Positions 1-7,473 of a DNA stretch of 39,453 nt are shown here, piece by piece. The notes below the pieces were generated by a model. It saw only the letters and a program-made list of their open reading frames with translations. It did not search any database and had not been told where the DNA came from. The position numbers and the translations under genes are program-made. The DNA lies in assembly GCA_012519745.1 (NCBI GenBank), contig JAAYPO010000030.1, positions 1-39,453 on the forward strand, written 5' to 3'. The DNA is from Clostridiaceae bacterium. Its GTDB lineage: Bacteria; Bacillota; Clostridia; Acetivibrionales; DTU013. Numbering within the stretch: the first letter of the stretch is position 1; each line of letters opens with the position of its first letter.

Positions 1-32
1 CAAAAGAGATTTTTCGATGGCAGAAAAATTTC

Positions 33-62
33 CTGACCTCAGTAGTGTTACAACGCTATAAT
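33..62 (+). promoter_or_regulatory. Candidate sigma-A promoter for the tsaC operon
   Basis: CTGACC (33-38) is followed after 18 bases by a perfect TATAAT (57-62), about 30 bases before the TTG start at 93. The spacing is slightly long and the -35 is imperfect. The first 60 bases also contain open frames that could be the tail of an upstream gene, so the promoter may lie at the end of that gene. Confidence 0.5.
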
Positions 63-92
63 TAACGACATTTAAGTAAGGGAGTACATATT

Positions 93-1181
93 TTGAAGAC
101 AGAAATAATTAAAGTAGATACAGCTGTTCAAGATTGGGACAAGCAGCTCGACTACGCAGCTCAGGTATTAAGCTCCGGAGGGTTGGTAGCCTTTCCGACT
201 GAAACTGTATACGGTCTGGGAGCAAATGCACTGGATCAGACCGCCGTAGAGGGCATTTACAGAGCAAAGGGCCGCCCATCTGACAACCCGCTTATAGTCC
301 ATATTGCAAATACTGATTCGGTCAAGGAACTGACAGACAGTATCCCTTTTGTCACGACTGTTCTCATGGAGGCATTCTGGCCGGGGCCGCTGACTCTGGT
401 AATGCCAAAGTCGGAAAAAGTACCGGACATTATTACCGCGGGCCTTGATACAGTTGCCATCAGAATGCCCTCCCACCCCATTGCGGCAGCATTGATCAAA
501 AAATCGGGAGTGCCTGTGGCCGCTCCGAGCGCAAACAGCTCCGGCAGGCCAAGCCCGACTCTGGTAAAGCATGTGATCGAAGACCTTAAAGGCAAGGTGG
601 ATGTCATTATCGACGGAGGCATCTCGAATGTTGGCGTGGAGTCAACAGTGCTGGATATAACAGTCACTCCCCCAATGATATTAAGACCAGGAGGAGTTAC
701 TCTGGAGCAGTTGCGCAGCGTTCTAGGTGCAGTCTGCTGGGATCCGGAGTCCGTGGACATGTACACCGGCACTTCGTCGGATGCATCCCTCGCCCCTCCC
801 AGATCACCGGGCATGAAATACAAGCACTATTCCCCAAATGCAGCACTCCTTCTTCTCCAGGGCGATCCTGAAAGGGTAGCAGCAGAGATAAGCAAAAGGG
901 CAGAGCTTTACCACAGGGAAGGCACCTCTATCGGAATACTCAATACCGATGAAACGGCCTCTTTTTATGAGCCCTCCCTGCACACCTACTGCAAGATCAT
1001 ATCACTTGGGAGCAGGGAGAATCCGGAGACTTTGGCATCAAACCTCTTCCGGTGTTTACGGGATTTTGACGAAAAAGCTGTTGAGATGATAATGGCTGAA
1101 GCTCCCGACGAGAACGGCATCGGACAAGCAGTGATGAACCGGTTGCTGAAGGCAGCAGGGGGAAATATCATAAAACTTTGA
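93..1181 (+). CDS. tsaC: L-threonylcarbamoyladenylate synthase (Sua5/YwlC type)
   Basis: Makes threonylcarbamoyl-AMP from threonine, bicarbonate and ATP, the first step of t6A37 modification of ANN-decoding tRNAs in the cytoplasm. The 362-residue length fits the long Sua5 form. A YrdC domain fills roughly residues 15-205 (FPTETVYGLGANA, KGRPSDNPLIVH, APSANSSGRPSPT). It is followed by the linker motif PRSPGMKYKHYSP near residue 235 and a C-terminal Sua5 domain. The start is TTG, chosen because GGAG lies 8 bases upstream and no better ATG is near. It is first in a seven-gene plus-strand run, 9 bases before the phosphatase gene, an order also known from the ywlC-ywlE-rpiB-upp region of Bacillus subtilis. 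Family assignment is secure. Confidence 0.95.
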   Translation: MKTEIIKVDTAVQDWDKQLDYAAQVLSSGGLVAFPTETVYGLGANALDQTAVEGIYRAKGRPSDNPLIVHIANTDSVKELTDSIPFVTTVLMEAFWPGPLTLVMPKSEKVPDIITAGLDTVAIRMPSHPIAAALIKKSGVPVAAPSANSSGRPSPTLVKHVIEDLKGKVDVIIDGGISNVGVESTVLDITVTPPMILRPGGVTLEQLRSVLGAVCWDPESVDMYTGTSSDASLAPPRSPGMKYKHYSPNAALLLLQGDPERVAAEISKRAELYHREGTSIGILNTDETASFYEPSLHTYCKIISLGSRENPETLASNLFRCLRDFDEKAVEMIMAEAPDENGIGQAVMNRLLKAAGGNIIKL

Positions 1182-1190
1182 GGAGATCAG

Positions 1191-1652
1191 ATGAAACAGA
1201 TTTTGTTTGTATGTACAGGCAATACCTGCAGAAGCCCGATGGCTGCGGCACTGTTCAACCGCTTGGCGGCACGGGAGCTGCAGGGCCGCGGGTATGAAGC
1301 AGTATCAGCCGGACTTTCTGCAATGGACGGGGCTCCTGCAAGTAAAAACGCTATGAGAGCAATGGACAGTTATCCCGATGCCGATCTGTCGCACCATCGC
1401 TCAAGACAGCTGATGCATGATGATGTTAAAAACGCCTTCCTGGTATTAGCAATGTGCCGGAGCCACAAGCAGCATATACTTTCTATGTACCCCGAAGCGT
1501 ATCAAAAGGTCTACACATTGAAAGAATATTCATATGGTGCGCAGGCCGACATAAATGACCCCTTTGGAGGCGACGAATCAGTCTACAGGCAAAGTGCAGA
1601 GGAAATAGCACGGGCAGTTGAGAAGCTTGTAGAAAAACTCAAAATTATATGA
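1191..1652 (+). CDS. ywlE: Low-molecular-weight protein phosphatase (YwlE-like)
   Basis: A 153-residue cytoplasmic phosphatase of the LMW-PTP fold. The P-loop CTGNTCRSPMA near residue 8 gives the C-x5-R nucleophile signature, and the general-acid loop is seen as DINDPFGGD near residue 122. Members beside tsaC and rpiB are usually called YwlE. In B. subtilis YwlE is an arginine phosphatase that counters the McsB kinase, and a Thr in the P-loop next to the first Gly (CTGNT) favours arginine over tyrosine specificity. That is family knowledge and not shown here. A GGAGATC ribosome site lies just before the ATG. The gap to tsaC is 9 bases, consistent with co-transcription. Confidence 0.9.
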   Translation: MKQILFVCTGNTCRSPMAAALFNRLAARELQGRGYEAVSAGLSAMDGAPASKNAMRAMDSYPDADLSHHRSRQLMHDDVKNAFLVLAMCRSHKQHILSMYPEAYQKVYTLKEYSYGAQADINDPFGGDESVYRQSAEEIARAVEKLVEKLKII

Positions 1653-1659
1653 TACAGCT

Positions 1660-1688
1660 TTGACTTTAGTATATCAATAATATAAAAT
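1660..1688 (+). promoter_or_regulatory. Candidate internal promoter before rpiB
   Basis: TTGACT (1660-1665), a 17-base spacer and TAAAAT (1683-1688) lie in the 56-base gap after ywlE, giving a very short leader before the rpiB ATG at 1709. This could let rpiB-upp and downstream genes be transcribed apart from tsaC-ywlE. Confidence 0.45.
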
Positions 1689-1708
1689 TGTAACGGAGGC
1701 TAATAAAG

Positions 1709-2167
1709 ATGTTGGCAATCGCAAGCGATCATGCAGGCTTTGACCTGAAAACCGAAATAATCAAGCATTTGAAGGAAATAGACGTCCCGTTTGAGGACCT
1801 TGGCACATGTGACTGTACCACTTCCGTAGATTACAATGATTTTGGCCAGAAGGTAGCGGAAGCGGTAGCTGCCGGGACACATGAACGCGGCATAATAATA
1901 TGCGGCACAGGTATCGGTATTTCCATCACAGCAAACAAGGTACCCGGCATACGGGCCGCTCTTTGCACAGATCCATATATGGCCAGAATGAGCCGTGAGC
2001 ACAATGACGCAAATGTGCTGGCGCTTGGCGCCAGAGTGTTGGGCGTCGGCCTGGCTGTCGATATTGTCGATACGTGGCTGAACGCTTCTTTTTTGGGCGG
2101 ACGTCACCAGAGAAGAGTGGACAAATTCCAGGCTGTAGAGAAAAAATATTCTATAAAAAATACATAA
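1709..2167 (+). CDS. rpiB: Ribose-5-phosphate isomerase B
   Basis: Interconverts ribose 5-phosphate and ribulose 5-phosphate in the pentose phosphate pathway. The 152-residue length is typical of RpiB/LacAB. Visible motifs are the N-terminal SDHAGF, the catalytic Cys in [14 protein letters not shown] (about residues 66-80), and the downstream [19 protein letters not shown] segment (about residues 92-110) with the conserved His. An ACGGAGG ribosome site precedes the ATG. It stands 16 bases before upp, so ribose phosphate supply and PRPP-using uracil salvage are linked in one transcript. The closely related sugar isomerases LacA/LacB are excluded by context and motif match. Confidence 0.94.
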   Translation: MLAIASDHAGFDLKTEIIKHLKEIDVPFEDLGTCDCTTSVDYNDFGQKVAEAVAAGTHERGIIICGTGIGISITANKVPGIRAALCTDPYMARMSREHNDANVLALGARVLGVGLAVDIVDTWLNASFLGGRHQRRVDKFQAVEKKYSIKNT

Positions 2168-2183
2168 ACCGGAGGTACAGCAT

Positions 2184-2813
2184 ATGGAGAAAGTTTTTAT
2201 ATTTGATCACCCGCTGATCCAACACAAAATATCCTTATTGAGGGACAAGAACACAAGCATCAAAGAGTTCCGGGAATTGGTGTCTGAGATTGCAATGCTC
2301 ATGGGCTATGAGGTCACAAGGAATATGCCCTTAAAAGAAGTAGAGATAGAGACGCCTGTGGCCGTTGCCAAAACAAAGGTCATCTCAGGCAAAAAACTAG
2401 GCATAGTGCCGATCCTCAGGGCCGGCCTTGGAATGGTAGATGGTATGCTGAACCTGCTGCCCATGGCAAAGGTGGGGCATATCGGCCTTTACCGCGATCC
2501 GGAAACACTGGAGCCCGTTGAATATTACTGCAAGCTGCCTGTCGACGCCCAGGAGCGAGAGATCGTAGTTCTCGATCCAATGCTCGCCACCGGCGGCTCC
2601 GCATCAGCAGCGATAAGGTTTATAAAGGAAAGAGGCGTAGCAAGTATAAAGCTCATGTGCCTGATAGCCGCAAAAGCTGGAATTGCAAGGATCAACAAGG
2701 ACCATCCTGATGTTGAGATCTACTGCGCAGCTGTAGATGAAAAGCTCAACGATCATGGCTATATCGTTCCCGGCCTGGGCGATGCCGGCGACCGCCTCTT
2801 TGGTACAAAGTAA
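2184..2813 (+). CDS. upp: Uracil phosphoribosyltransferase
   Basis: Converts uracil and PRPP to UMP in pyrimidine salvage. The 209-residue length is standard. The PRPP-binding loop reads [17 protein letters not shown] (about residues 128-144). The uracil-binding C-terminus reads [19 protein letters not shown], ending exactly as in the family. ACCGGAGGTACAGCAT precedes the ATG. It lies 16 bases after rpiB and is followed by a 98-base gap that contains a REP-like palindrome before comEB. Confidence 0.97.
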   Translation: MEKVFIFDHPLIQHKISLLRDKNTSIKEFRELVSEIAMLMGYEVTRNMPLKEVEIETPVAVAKTKVISGKKLGIVPILRAGLGMVDGMLNLLPMAKVGHIGLYRDPETLEPVEYYCKLPVDAQEREIVVLDPMLATGGSASAAIRFIKERGVASIKLMCLIAAKAGIARINKDHPDVEIYCAAVDEKLNDHGYIVPGLGDAGDRLFGTK

Positions 2814-2820
2814 GAATACA

Positions 2821-2864
2821 AGAGACGGTTCATCTGCTTTCATTTGGTCAGAAGAACTGTCTCT
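2821..2864. repeat. REP-like palindrome carrying GACGGTTC
   Basis: Arms 2821-2831 (AGAGACGGTTC) and 2854-2864 (GAACTGTCTCT) pair over 11 positions with a single G-U, around a 22-base loop. No T-run follows, so a rho-independent terminator is unlikely. A second element after the SNF2 gene shares the core G(A/G)GACGGTTCAT. Palindromes with GGGACGGTTC arms are known from memory to be scattered in many anaerobe genomes and tied to REP-associated transposases; I could not search for this. Confidence 0.6.
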
Positions 2865-2870
2865 CAAAGA

Positions 2871-2914
2871 TATTTGGGAGGCAATATATAATGTATTTGG
2901 GAGGCATCACAATG
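2871..2914 (+). promoter_or_regulatory. Duplicated ribosome-binding segment before comEB
   Basis: The 13-base string TATTTGGGAGGCA occurs at 2871-2883 and again at 2893-2905, 22 bases apart. Each copy is followed by an ATG (2891 and 2912). The second ATG gives the family-typical N-terminus MRPSWDEYF and is taken as the true start. The first adds seven residues, and both may be used. Confidence 0.7.
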
Positions 2915-3349
2915 AGACCGTCGTGGGATGAATATTTCATGGAGATCGTTGAGTTGATCAAATCAAGATCGACCTGTATCAGACGACAGGTAGGCGCATT
3001 AGTCGTAAAGGACAAGCGTATACTTGCCACCGGCTACAATGGAGCACCCTCAGGCTGCAGGCATTGCTCCGAGATCGGCTGCCTCCGGGAAGAGCTGAAA
3101 ATACCGTCAGGCCAGCGCCATGAGCTTTGCAGGGCTATACATGCTGAGCAAAACGCTATTGTACAGGCCGCATACTCAGGGACAAGTGTAAAAGGAGGCA
3201 CCCTTTATGTAACACATCAGCCCTGTGTTCTGTGTGCCAAGATGGCCATAAATGCAGGCATCAAGAAAATCGTCTTCAGGGGCGATTACCCTGATGAGCT
3301 GGCCATGGAGCTGTTGCAGGAAGCTAGTGTAAGGGTTATTAAAATTTAG
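2912..3349 (+). CDS. comEB: dCMP deaminase (ComEB-like)
   Basis: Zinc-dependent deamination of dCMP to dUMP, feeding thymidylate synthesis. The 145-residue protein has the CDA fold: catalytic [11 protein letters not shown] (His-Ala-Glu, about residues 78-88) and the zinc ligands PCVLC (about 105-109). A further Cys/His cluster lies near residues 50-60 ([11 protein letters not shown]), as in the dCMP deaminase/ComEB branch. The start at 2912 is chosen because MRPSWDEYF is the family's usual beginning. An in-frame ATG at 2891 has its own copy of the same ribosome site. Despite the competence-linked name, no competence role is implied. Confidence 0.93.
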   Translation: MRPSWDEYFMEIVELIKSRSTCIRRQVGALVVKDKRILATGYNGAPSGCRHCSEIGCLREELKIPSGQRHELCRAIHAEQNAIVQAAYSGTSVKGGTLYVTHQPCVLCAKMAINAGIKKIVFRGDYPDELAMELLQEASVRVIKI

Positions 3350-3363
3350 GCAGGTGTGTCCGT

Positions 3364-4527
3364 TTGTCAAGCGTTTATGAATATATAATAACATTTTCTC
3401 TTGCATTCATAGTATCATTCTCTGCAACACCTATAGTAAGAAAGCTTGCTTTCAAGGTAGGCAGCGTAGACATACCAAAGGACAACCGCAGGATGCACAA
3501 AAAGCCCATCGCACTGATGGGCGGACTGGCAATCATTTGCGGCTTTGTTGTCTCACTCGTATTCGATTTGCTGACCACTTCAAGCCTTCTGACACCGGGC
3601 AGGGAAATCGCCGGACTGATGACAGGCATAGCGGTGATCATGCTGATGGGTGTACTGGATGATATAAAAACCTTGAGGGCCTGGGTCAAGCTTGCCTTTC
3701 AAGTAGTAGCCGCAGTATGTGTGGTAGCTATCTCAGGCACACGGATATCGGGACTGACCAATCCGTTTGGAGCTGACCAGTATCTGGAGCTCAGTCCCTA
3801 TATATCGATACCGCTGTCCATACTGTGGATAGTGGGCATAACAAATGCAATAAACCTTATCGACGGGCTTGACGGGCTGGCTGCAGGCGTGTCCTCCATA
3901 TCGTCCCTGTCGCTGTTCTTTGTCTCCTTACTCAGGGGCGACCTGCTGGATCCGTCAAAAGCGATATATACAGCATTGGTCACGGCAGCGCTTTCCGGTG
4001 CTACCCTTGGCTTTCTGCCGTTTAACTTCAATCCGGCGAAGATCTTTATGGGTGAAACGGGAGCGGCCTTCCTCGGGTTCACACTCGGAGTCATTTCGAT
4101 ACAGGGCGTAATGAAATCATATGCTGCCATATCCATCGTAATACCCCTGTTGATATTGGGGCTGCCGTTGTTTGACACATTGTTGGCCATCATCAGGCGG
4201 ATCCTGACCCGTAAATCTATTATGCAGGCAGACAGAGGACATCTTCACCACAAGCTCATCGACATGGGTCTGAGTCAAAGACAGTCTGTCCTGATAATGT
4301 ATGTGGTCAGCGCTTCTCTCGGGCTGTGTGCCATAGTGCTCGCTGACCGCGGCGCACTCAGTGCGGTGATCATGCTCGCAGCCGTATCTGTATTTATCGC
4401 AGGCGGCACAAAGTATATGAATGACAGCAGGCCGCCGGATAACAGCGAGACTGACGGAGATCCAATGGTAAACCAGACCTTGCCGGAAAATGAAATAGAA
4501 AAACCATCTGACGGAGTAACGAAATGA
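3364..4527 (+). CDS. tagO: Undecaprenyl-phosphate GlcNAc-1-phosphate transferase (TagO/WecA)
   Basis: A 387-residue polytopic membrane enzyme that moves GlcNAc-1-phosphate from UDP-GlcNAc onto undecaprenyl phosphate, starting wall teichoic acid or other surface polysaccharide synthesis. Motifs of the MraY/WecA superfamily are clear: the metal-binding GVLDD (about residues 95-100), NLIDGLDGLAAG (about 165-176), FMGETGAAFLG (about 228-238) and the cytoplasmic HxHH-type loop DRGHLHHKLIDMG (about 291-303). About ten hydrophobic segments are visible, ending in a short charged tail. The start is TTG at 3364 after an AGGCAGG-like site. The stop overlaps the wecB ATG by four bases, so the two are translationally coupled. 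Confidence 0.93.
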   Translation: MSSVYEYIITFSLAFIVSFSATPIVRKLAFKVGSVDIPKDNRRMHKKPIALMGGLAIICGFVVSLVFDLLTTSSLLTPGREIAGLMTGIAVIMLMGVLDDIKTLRAWVKLAFQVVAAVCVVAISGTRISGLTNPFGADQYLELSPYISIPLSILWIVGITNAINLIDGLDGLAAGVSSISSLSLFFVSLLRGDLLDPSKAIYTALVTAALSGATLGFLPFNFNPAKIFMGETGAAFLGFTLGVISIQGVMKSYAAISIVIPLLILGLPLFDTLLAIIRRILTRKSIMQADRGHLHHKLIDMGLSQRQSVLIMYVVSASLGLCAIVLADRGALSAVIMLAAVSVFIAGGTKYMNDSRPPDNSETDGDPMVNQTLPENEIEKPSDGVTK

Positions 4528-5669
4528 AAAGGCTGAAAGTAATGCCGATATTCGGCACCAGACCCGATGCGGTCAAAATGGCACCTCTTGTAAAGGAGCT
4601 CCAGAATTGCAGTTATATAGATACTGTAGTATGTACAACTGCCCAGCACAGGCAAATGCTGGACCAGGTCCTTGATGTCTTCAGCATAACTCCCGAGCAC
4701 GATCTGGATATAATGCTTGACAGGCAGACACTGGAACAGATCACCTCAAGGGCTCTTGACAGACTCTCAAATGTATTTGGAAGTGAAAAACCGGATATAG
4801 TGCTTGTCCATGGCGATACCTCCACCTGCTTCGTTGCTTCGCTGGCTGCCTTCTACAAAAAGATAGCAGTAGGCCATGTAGAAGCAGGCCTCAGAACCTT
4901 TGACAAATTTTCTCCTTACCCTGAGGAAATGAACAGAAAGCTGACAGGAGCGCTGGCAGATCTGCATTTTGCGCCCACTGCAGCAAACAGGACAAATCTC
5001 CTCAATGAGGGAATAAAGCCGGACAATATTTATGTCACCGGAAATACCGTCATCGATGCAATGCATACAACTGTAAAAAAGGATTATATATTTCAGAACG
5101 AAGCTCTCAAGAGCATCGATATCAAGGGCAAGCGCATAATCACAGTGACAGCACACAGGCGTGAAAATCTCGGAGAGCCCCTTGAACAGATTTGTATGGC
5201 CATAAATGACATAGCAGAAAGCTATGACGATGTAAGCATCATTTATGCCGTACATCTTAACCCGGCTGTCAGGGAAACAGCGTTCAGGATACTCGGAAAC
5301 AGACCTCGTGTACATCTCATCGACCCTTTGGATGTACAGGATATGCACAACCTGATGAACATTTCCTGCATAGTAATGACGGATTCCGGAGGCCTTCAGG
5401 AGGAAGCTCCGGCGCTGGGCAAACCGGTACTGGTCCTCAGGAGGGAAACCGAACGCCCCGAGGCGGTGACAGCCGGTACTGTAAAGCTGGCAGGCGTGGA
5501 ACGCGGCAACATCAGGCACCTTACATCCCAACTGCTGGATGATCCCACGGAATATAACAAGATGGCAAAGGCCGTTAACCCGTATGGCGACGGCAAAGCT
5601 TCGGAGCGCATAGTGAAGGCGCTGCTATATGAATATGGAATATCAAAAGAAAAACCGGCTGAATTTTAG
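4524..5669 (+). CDS. wecB: UDP-N-acetylglucosamine 2-epimerase, non-hydrolysing
   Basis: Interconverts UDP-GlcNAc and UDP-ManNAc, the donor for the second sugar of teichoic-acid linkage units or ManNAc polymers. The 381-residue length is normal. Seen are the N-terminal FGTRPDAVKMAPL, VHGDTSTCF, VEAGLRT followed by YPEEMNR, TAHRRENLGEPL (catalytic His about residue 213), and the UDP-binding MTDSGGLQEEAPALGKPVLVLR (in two parts, about 286-307). It overlaps tagO by ATGA and is the last gene before a terminator. In many Bacillota a comparable cluster runs into the atp operon, but here it stops and a convergent gene follows. Confidence 0.95.
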   Translation: MKRLKVMPIFGTRPDAVKMAPLVKELQNCSYIDTVVCTTAQHRQMLDQVLDVFSITPEHDLDIMLDRQTLEQITSRALDRLSNVFGSEKPDIVLVHGDTSTCFVASLAAFYKKIAVGHVEAGLRTFDKFSPYPEEMNRKLTGALADLHFAPTAANRTNLLNEGIKPDNIYVTGNTVIDAMHTTVKKDYIFQNEALKSIDIKGKRIITVTAHRRENLGEPLEQICMAINDIAESYDDVSIIYAVHLNPAVRETAFRILGNRPRVHLIDPLDVQDMHNLMNISCIVMTDSGGLQEEAPALGKPVLVLRRETERPEAVTAGTVKLAGVERGNIRHLTSQLLDDPTEYNKMAKAVNPYGDGKASERIVKALLYEYGISKEKPAEF

Positions 5670-5685
5670 CCGGTTTTATTTTCGC
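5651..5685 (+). terminator. Rho-independent terminator at the end of the tsaC-wecB operon
   Basis: AAAACCGGCT (5651-5660) pairs perfectly with AGCCGGTTTT (5668-5677) around a 7-base loop, followed by ATTTTC. The hairpin overlaps the wecB stop codon (5667-5669). The A-rich 5' flank means the reverse strand could also stop transcription of the convergent rhomboid-like gene. Confidence 0.85.
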
Positions 5686-5696
5686 ATTGTTCGCTG

Positions 5697-6521
5697 TCAT
5701 TGATTTTCGCCGGTACTGTCTGTGCCGGACTGTCCTTCTTTGACATGTTCGTGATCATAAAGGTGATCCATACAGTATTCGTAGTCACCCTCACAATCCA
5801 CACAATACCTGAAGTCCATCTTCCTGTCCTCCACGTCGGTTTTTCCGCACACCGTACAGCGGTGCATCACATGTATCTTCGGGATCTTTGATCTGAAATT
5901 CTGTCTGTTCCTCTGGGCCTTCTGTCTGAACCTCAGTCTGTAATATACATCCTTCCAGAAAAACAGTATGAAATTCAAGGCCGAACCGAGGATCGTTATC
6001 AGTCCATAGAGCGGCGAGAAGCCGAAGCTCAGCACAAGGAACGCCGCATAGACTATAGCCAGGTACTTGATCTTCACCGGTATGAAGAAAAACAGCATCA
6101 GCTCATAATTGGGAAACAGGAATGCAAATGCAAATATCAGTGAAAGATTCAGGTACTGCGCCGATCCTGCTCCTCCCAAAAAGGCTCCTGCAATAGTTCC
6201 AAGTATTCCTATAAGGTAATACACATTGAATTTGAAGGAACCCCACTCGTTCTCCAGTGACGAGCCTATCAAATAATAAAAGTAAAGCGTGAACAGTATC
6301 CATATAGGACTAAAGTTCATCGGTATGAACAGGAAGGTCACAAGCCTCCAGACTTCGCCTTCCAGTACCAGGGACGGCACCAGCGCCAGCTTGTTCAGAA
6401 TATTCAACTCGGGAGCTAAAAACGAAAGAACGAATACAGCACCATTCAGCGTGGTTATATAAAGCATCAGGTTTCTGATACTATATTTACCGATCCTTCT
6501 TTCCAGTCTATCCAGCCACAA
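5697..6521 (-). CDS. Rhomboid-fold membrane protein, catalytically dead, with C-terminal zinc ribbon
   Basis: A 274-residue membrane protein with about six transmembrane segments in residues 15-195 and the rhomboid-type L1 stretch EGEVWRLVTFLFIP near residue 55. The GxSG serine motif of TM4 is absent (that region reads YLNLSLIFAFAFLFP), and no TM6 His is in place. It therefore resembles derlin-like pseudoproteases and not an active rhomboid. The cytoplasmic tail carries CTVCG and YCVDC pairs plus CMDH, a probable zinc ribbon. The start is put at TTG 6521, with GGGGAGG nine bases upstream; TTG 6530 abuts that site. It lies 50 bases after the DUF975 gene and is probably co-transcribed. Function is unknown. 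Confidence 0.75.
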   Translation of the reverse strand: MWLDRLERRIGKYSIRNLMLYITTLNGAVFVLSFLAPELNILNKLALVPSLVLEGEVWRLVTFLFIPMNFSPIWILFTLYFYYLIGSSLENEWGSFKFNVYYLIGILGTIAGAFLGGAGSAQYLNLSLIFAFAFLFPNYELMLFFFIPVKIKYLAIVYAAFLVLSFGFSPLYGLITILGSALNFILFFWKDVYYRLRFRQKAQRNRQNFRSKIPKIHVMHRCTVCGKTDVEDRKMDFRYCVDCEGDYEYCMDHLYDHEHVKEGQSGTDSTGENQ

Positions 6522-6571
6522 CTGTACCAACCTCCCCTTTCGGCATCATCATTTGTTTATCATTCTCCTTA

Positions 6572-7330
6572 TCAGAAATTATACTCCTCCTGACCGGGAT
6601 AATAAAGGTTCAATTCAGAAAGACTGCACATCCCGCTTTCGATGGCATTCTGCCTCAGTGTCAGGTACAACTCCGCAAATGTGGCATCCTCGTAAGGACG
6701 AACAAATAACCCGCCGATGAAAAAGAATAATGCACCTAGCAAATACCACCCGATGAATGATAGCTGAAGCACAAACATATCCAGCTTGTGCCCGCGGGTC
6801 ATGTTATCACTGAGCTCGATGGCCCTTTTGGCTCCGATATTGGGGTTGTCGGCAAGGATATACGGCACCATGCTGTACGCGTAACCTTTTATAATGCCAG
6901 GTATTATCAACAGCAGGGTCCACAGAAAAATATACAGATTCTTCAGAAACATCGAACCAACAATGCCCTTCCAATTGTAGCCGTCAAACGCGAATCTGAA
7001 GCATCCCCTATTGTCAAAGTACTGGGCTGACTGTATGAAGTACCTTCTGCCCCCCACCTGCAGTGGATTCAGTAGTAATACATTGATTGCGATCCCAACT
7101 AAGAATGCAAATACAGCCGCGCTTATTATAAGTACTATTAAAGCAGACATGTCCGAAGAACTGATCCCATATCTGTCAAGCTCCGATAAGCCTCCTGTTC
7201 TCCAACTGGATCCGCCGCCGCTCGATCCCCCTGTTGAAAGTCCGATCACCAAGCTTATAAGAAAGGCCTTCCAGTAGTTGCCTCTCAGTACCGCTTTAGC
7301 TCTTGCCTTCAGTTCCGCCCTGGTCCACAT
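6572..7330 (-). CDS. DUF975 family membrane protein
   Basis: A 252-residue integral membrane protein beginning MWTRAELKARAKAVLRGNYW, the family's usual amphipathic start. It is followed by TM segments near residues 22-35, 65-90, 130-155 and 190-225. A Gly/Ser-rich loop (TGGSSGGGSSW, about residues 33-43) separates the first helix from the rest. DUF975 proteins are widespread in Bacillota without a defined biochemical role. ATG 7330 is preferred over TTG 7336 because the GGGGG site (7338-7342) is seven bases upstream of it. A TATAAT element lies about 48 bases upstream. Confidence 0.8.
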   Translation of the reverse strand: MWTRAELKARAKAVLRGNYWKAFLISLVIGLSTGGSSGGGSSWRTGGLSELDRYGISSSDMSALIVLIISAAVFAFLVGIAINVLLLNPLQVGGRRYFIQSAQYFDNRGCFRFAFDGYNWKGIVGSMFLKNLYIFLWTLLLIIPGIIKGYAYSMVPYILADNPNIGAKRAIELSDNMTRGHKLDMFVLQLSFIGWYLLGALFFFIGGLFVRPYEDATFAELYLTLRQNAIESGMCSLSELNLYYPGQEEYNF

Positions 7331-7383
7331 ATACAAACCCCCGCTTTCAAAAAAATAACCTGCCGATTTACATCATATATACG

Positions 7384-7389
7384 ATTATA
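7384..7389 (-). promoter_or_regulatory. Candidate -10 element for the DUF975/rhomboid-like pair
   Basis: A perfect TATAAT on the minus strand stands about 50 bases before the DUF975 start, with no convincing -35. No terminator is visible between the giant protein gene and this point, so read-through from the pilus operon is also possible. Confidence 0.4.
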
Positions 7390-7473
7390 CAAAAGTATAC
7401 CGGATAAATAAAGGTTATGTCTGCGGAATAAGGCAAATCTACGGGATAACTCTATAACCAGGCTTAATATAGT

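Noticed and set aside
1-65. Tail of an upstream coding sequence (several short open frames before the tsaC promoter).
   Set aside because: Two frames stay open to stops near 61 and 65, but the peptide ends match no family I recognise, so no feature is called.
5700-5891. Plus-strand frame inside the rhomboid-like gene and many similar antisense frames through the window.
   Set aside because: They are out-of-frame shadows of well-supported genes with no motif or ribosome site.
7337-7473. Terminator at the end of the giant-protein gene.
   Set aside because: Only imperfect, non-inverted repeats are present there, with no stem and T-run, so the operon's end remains unmarked.
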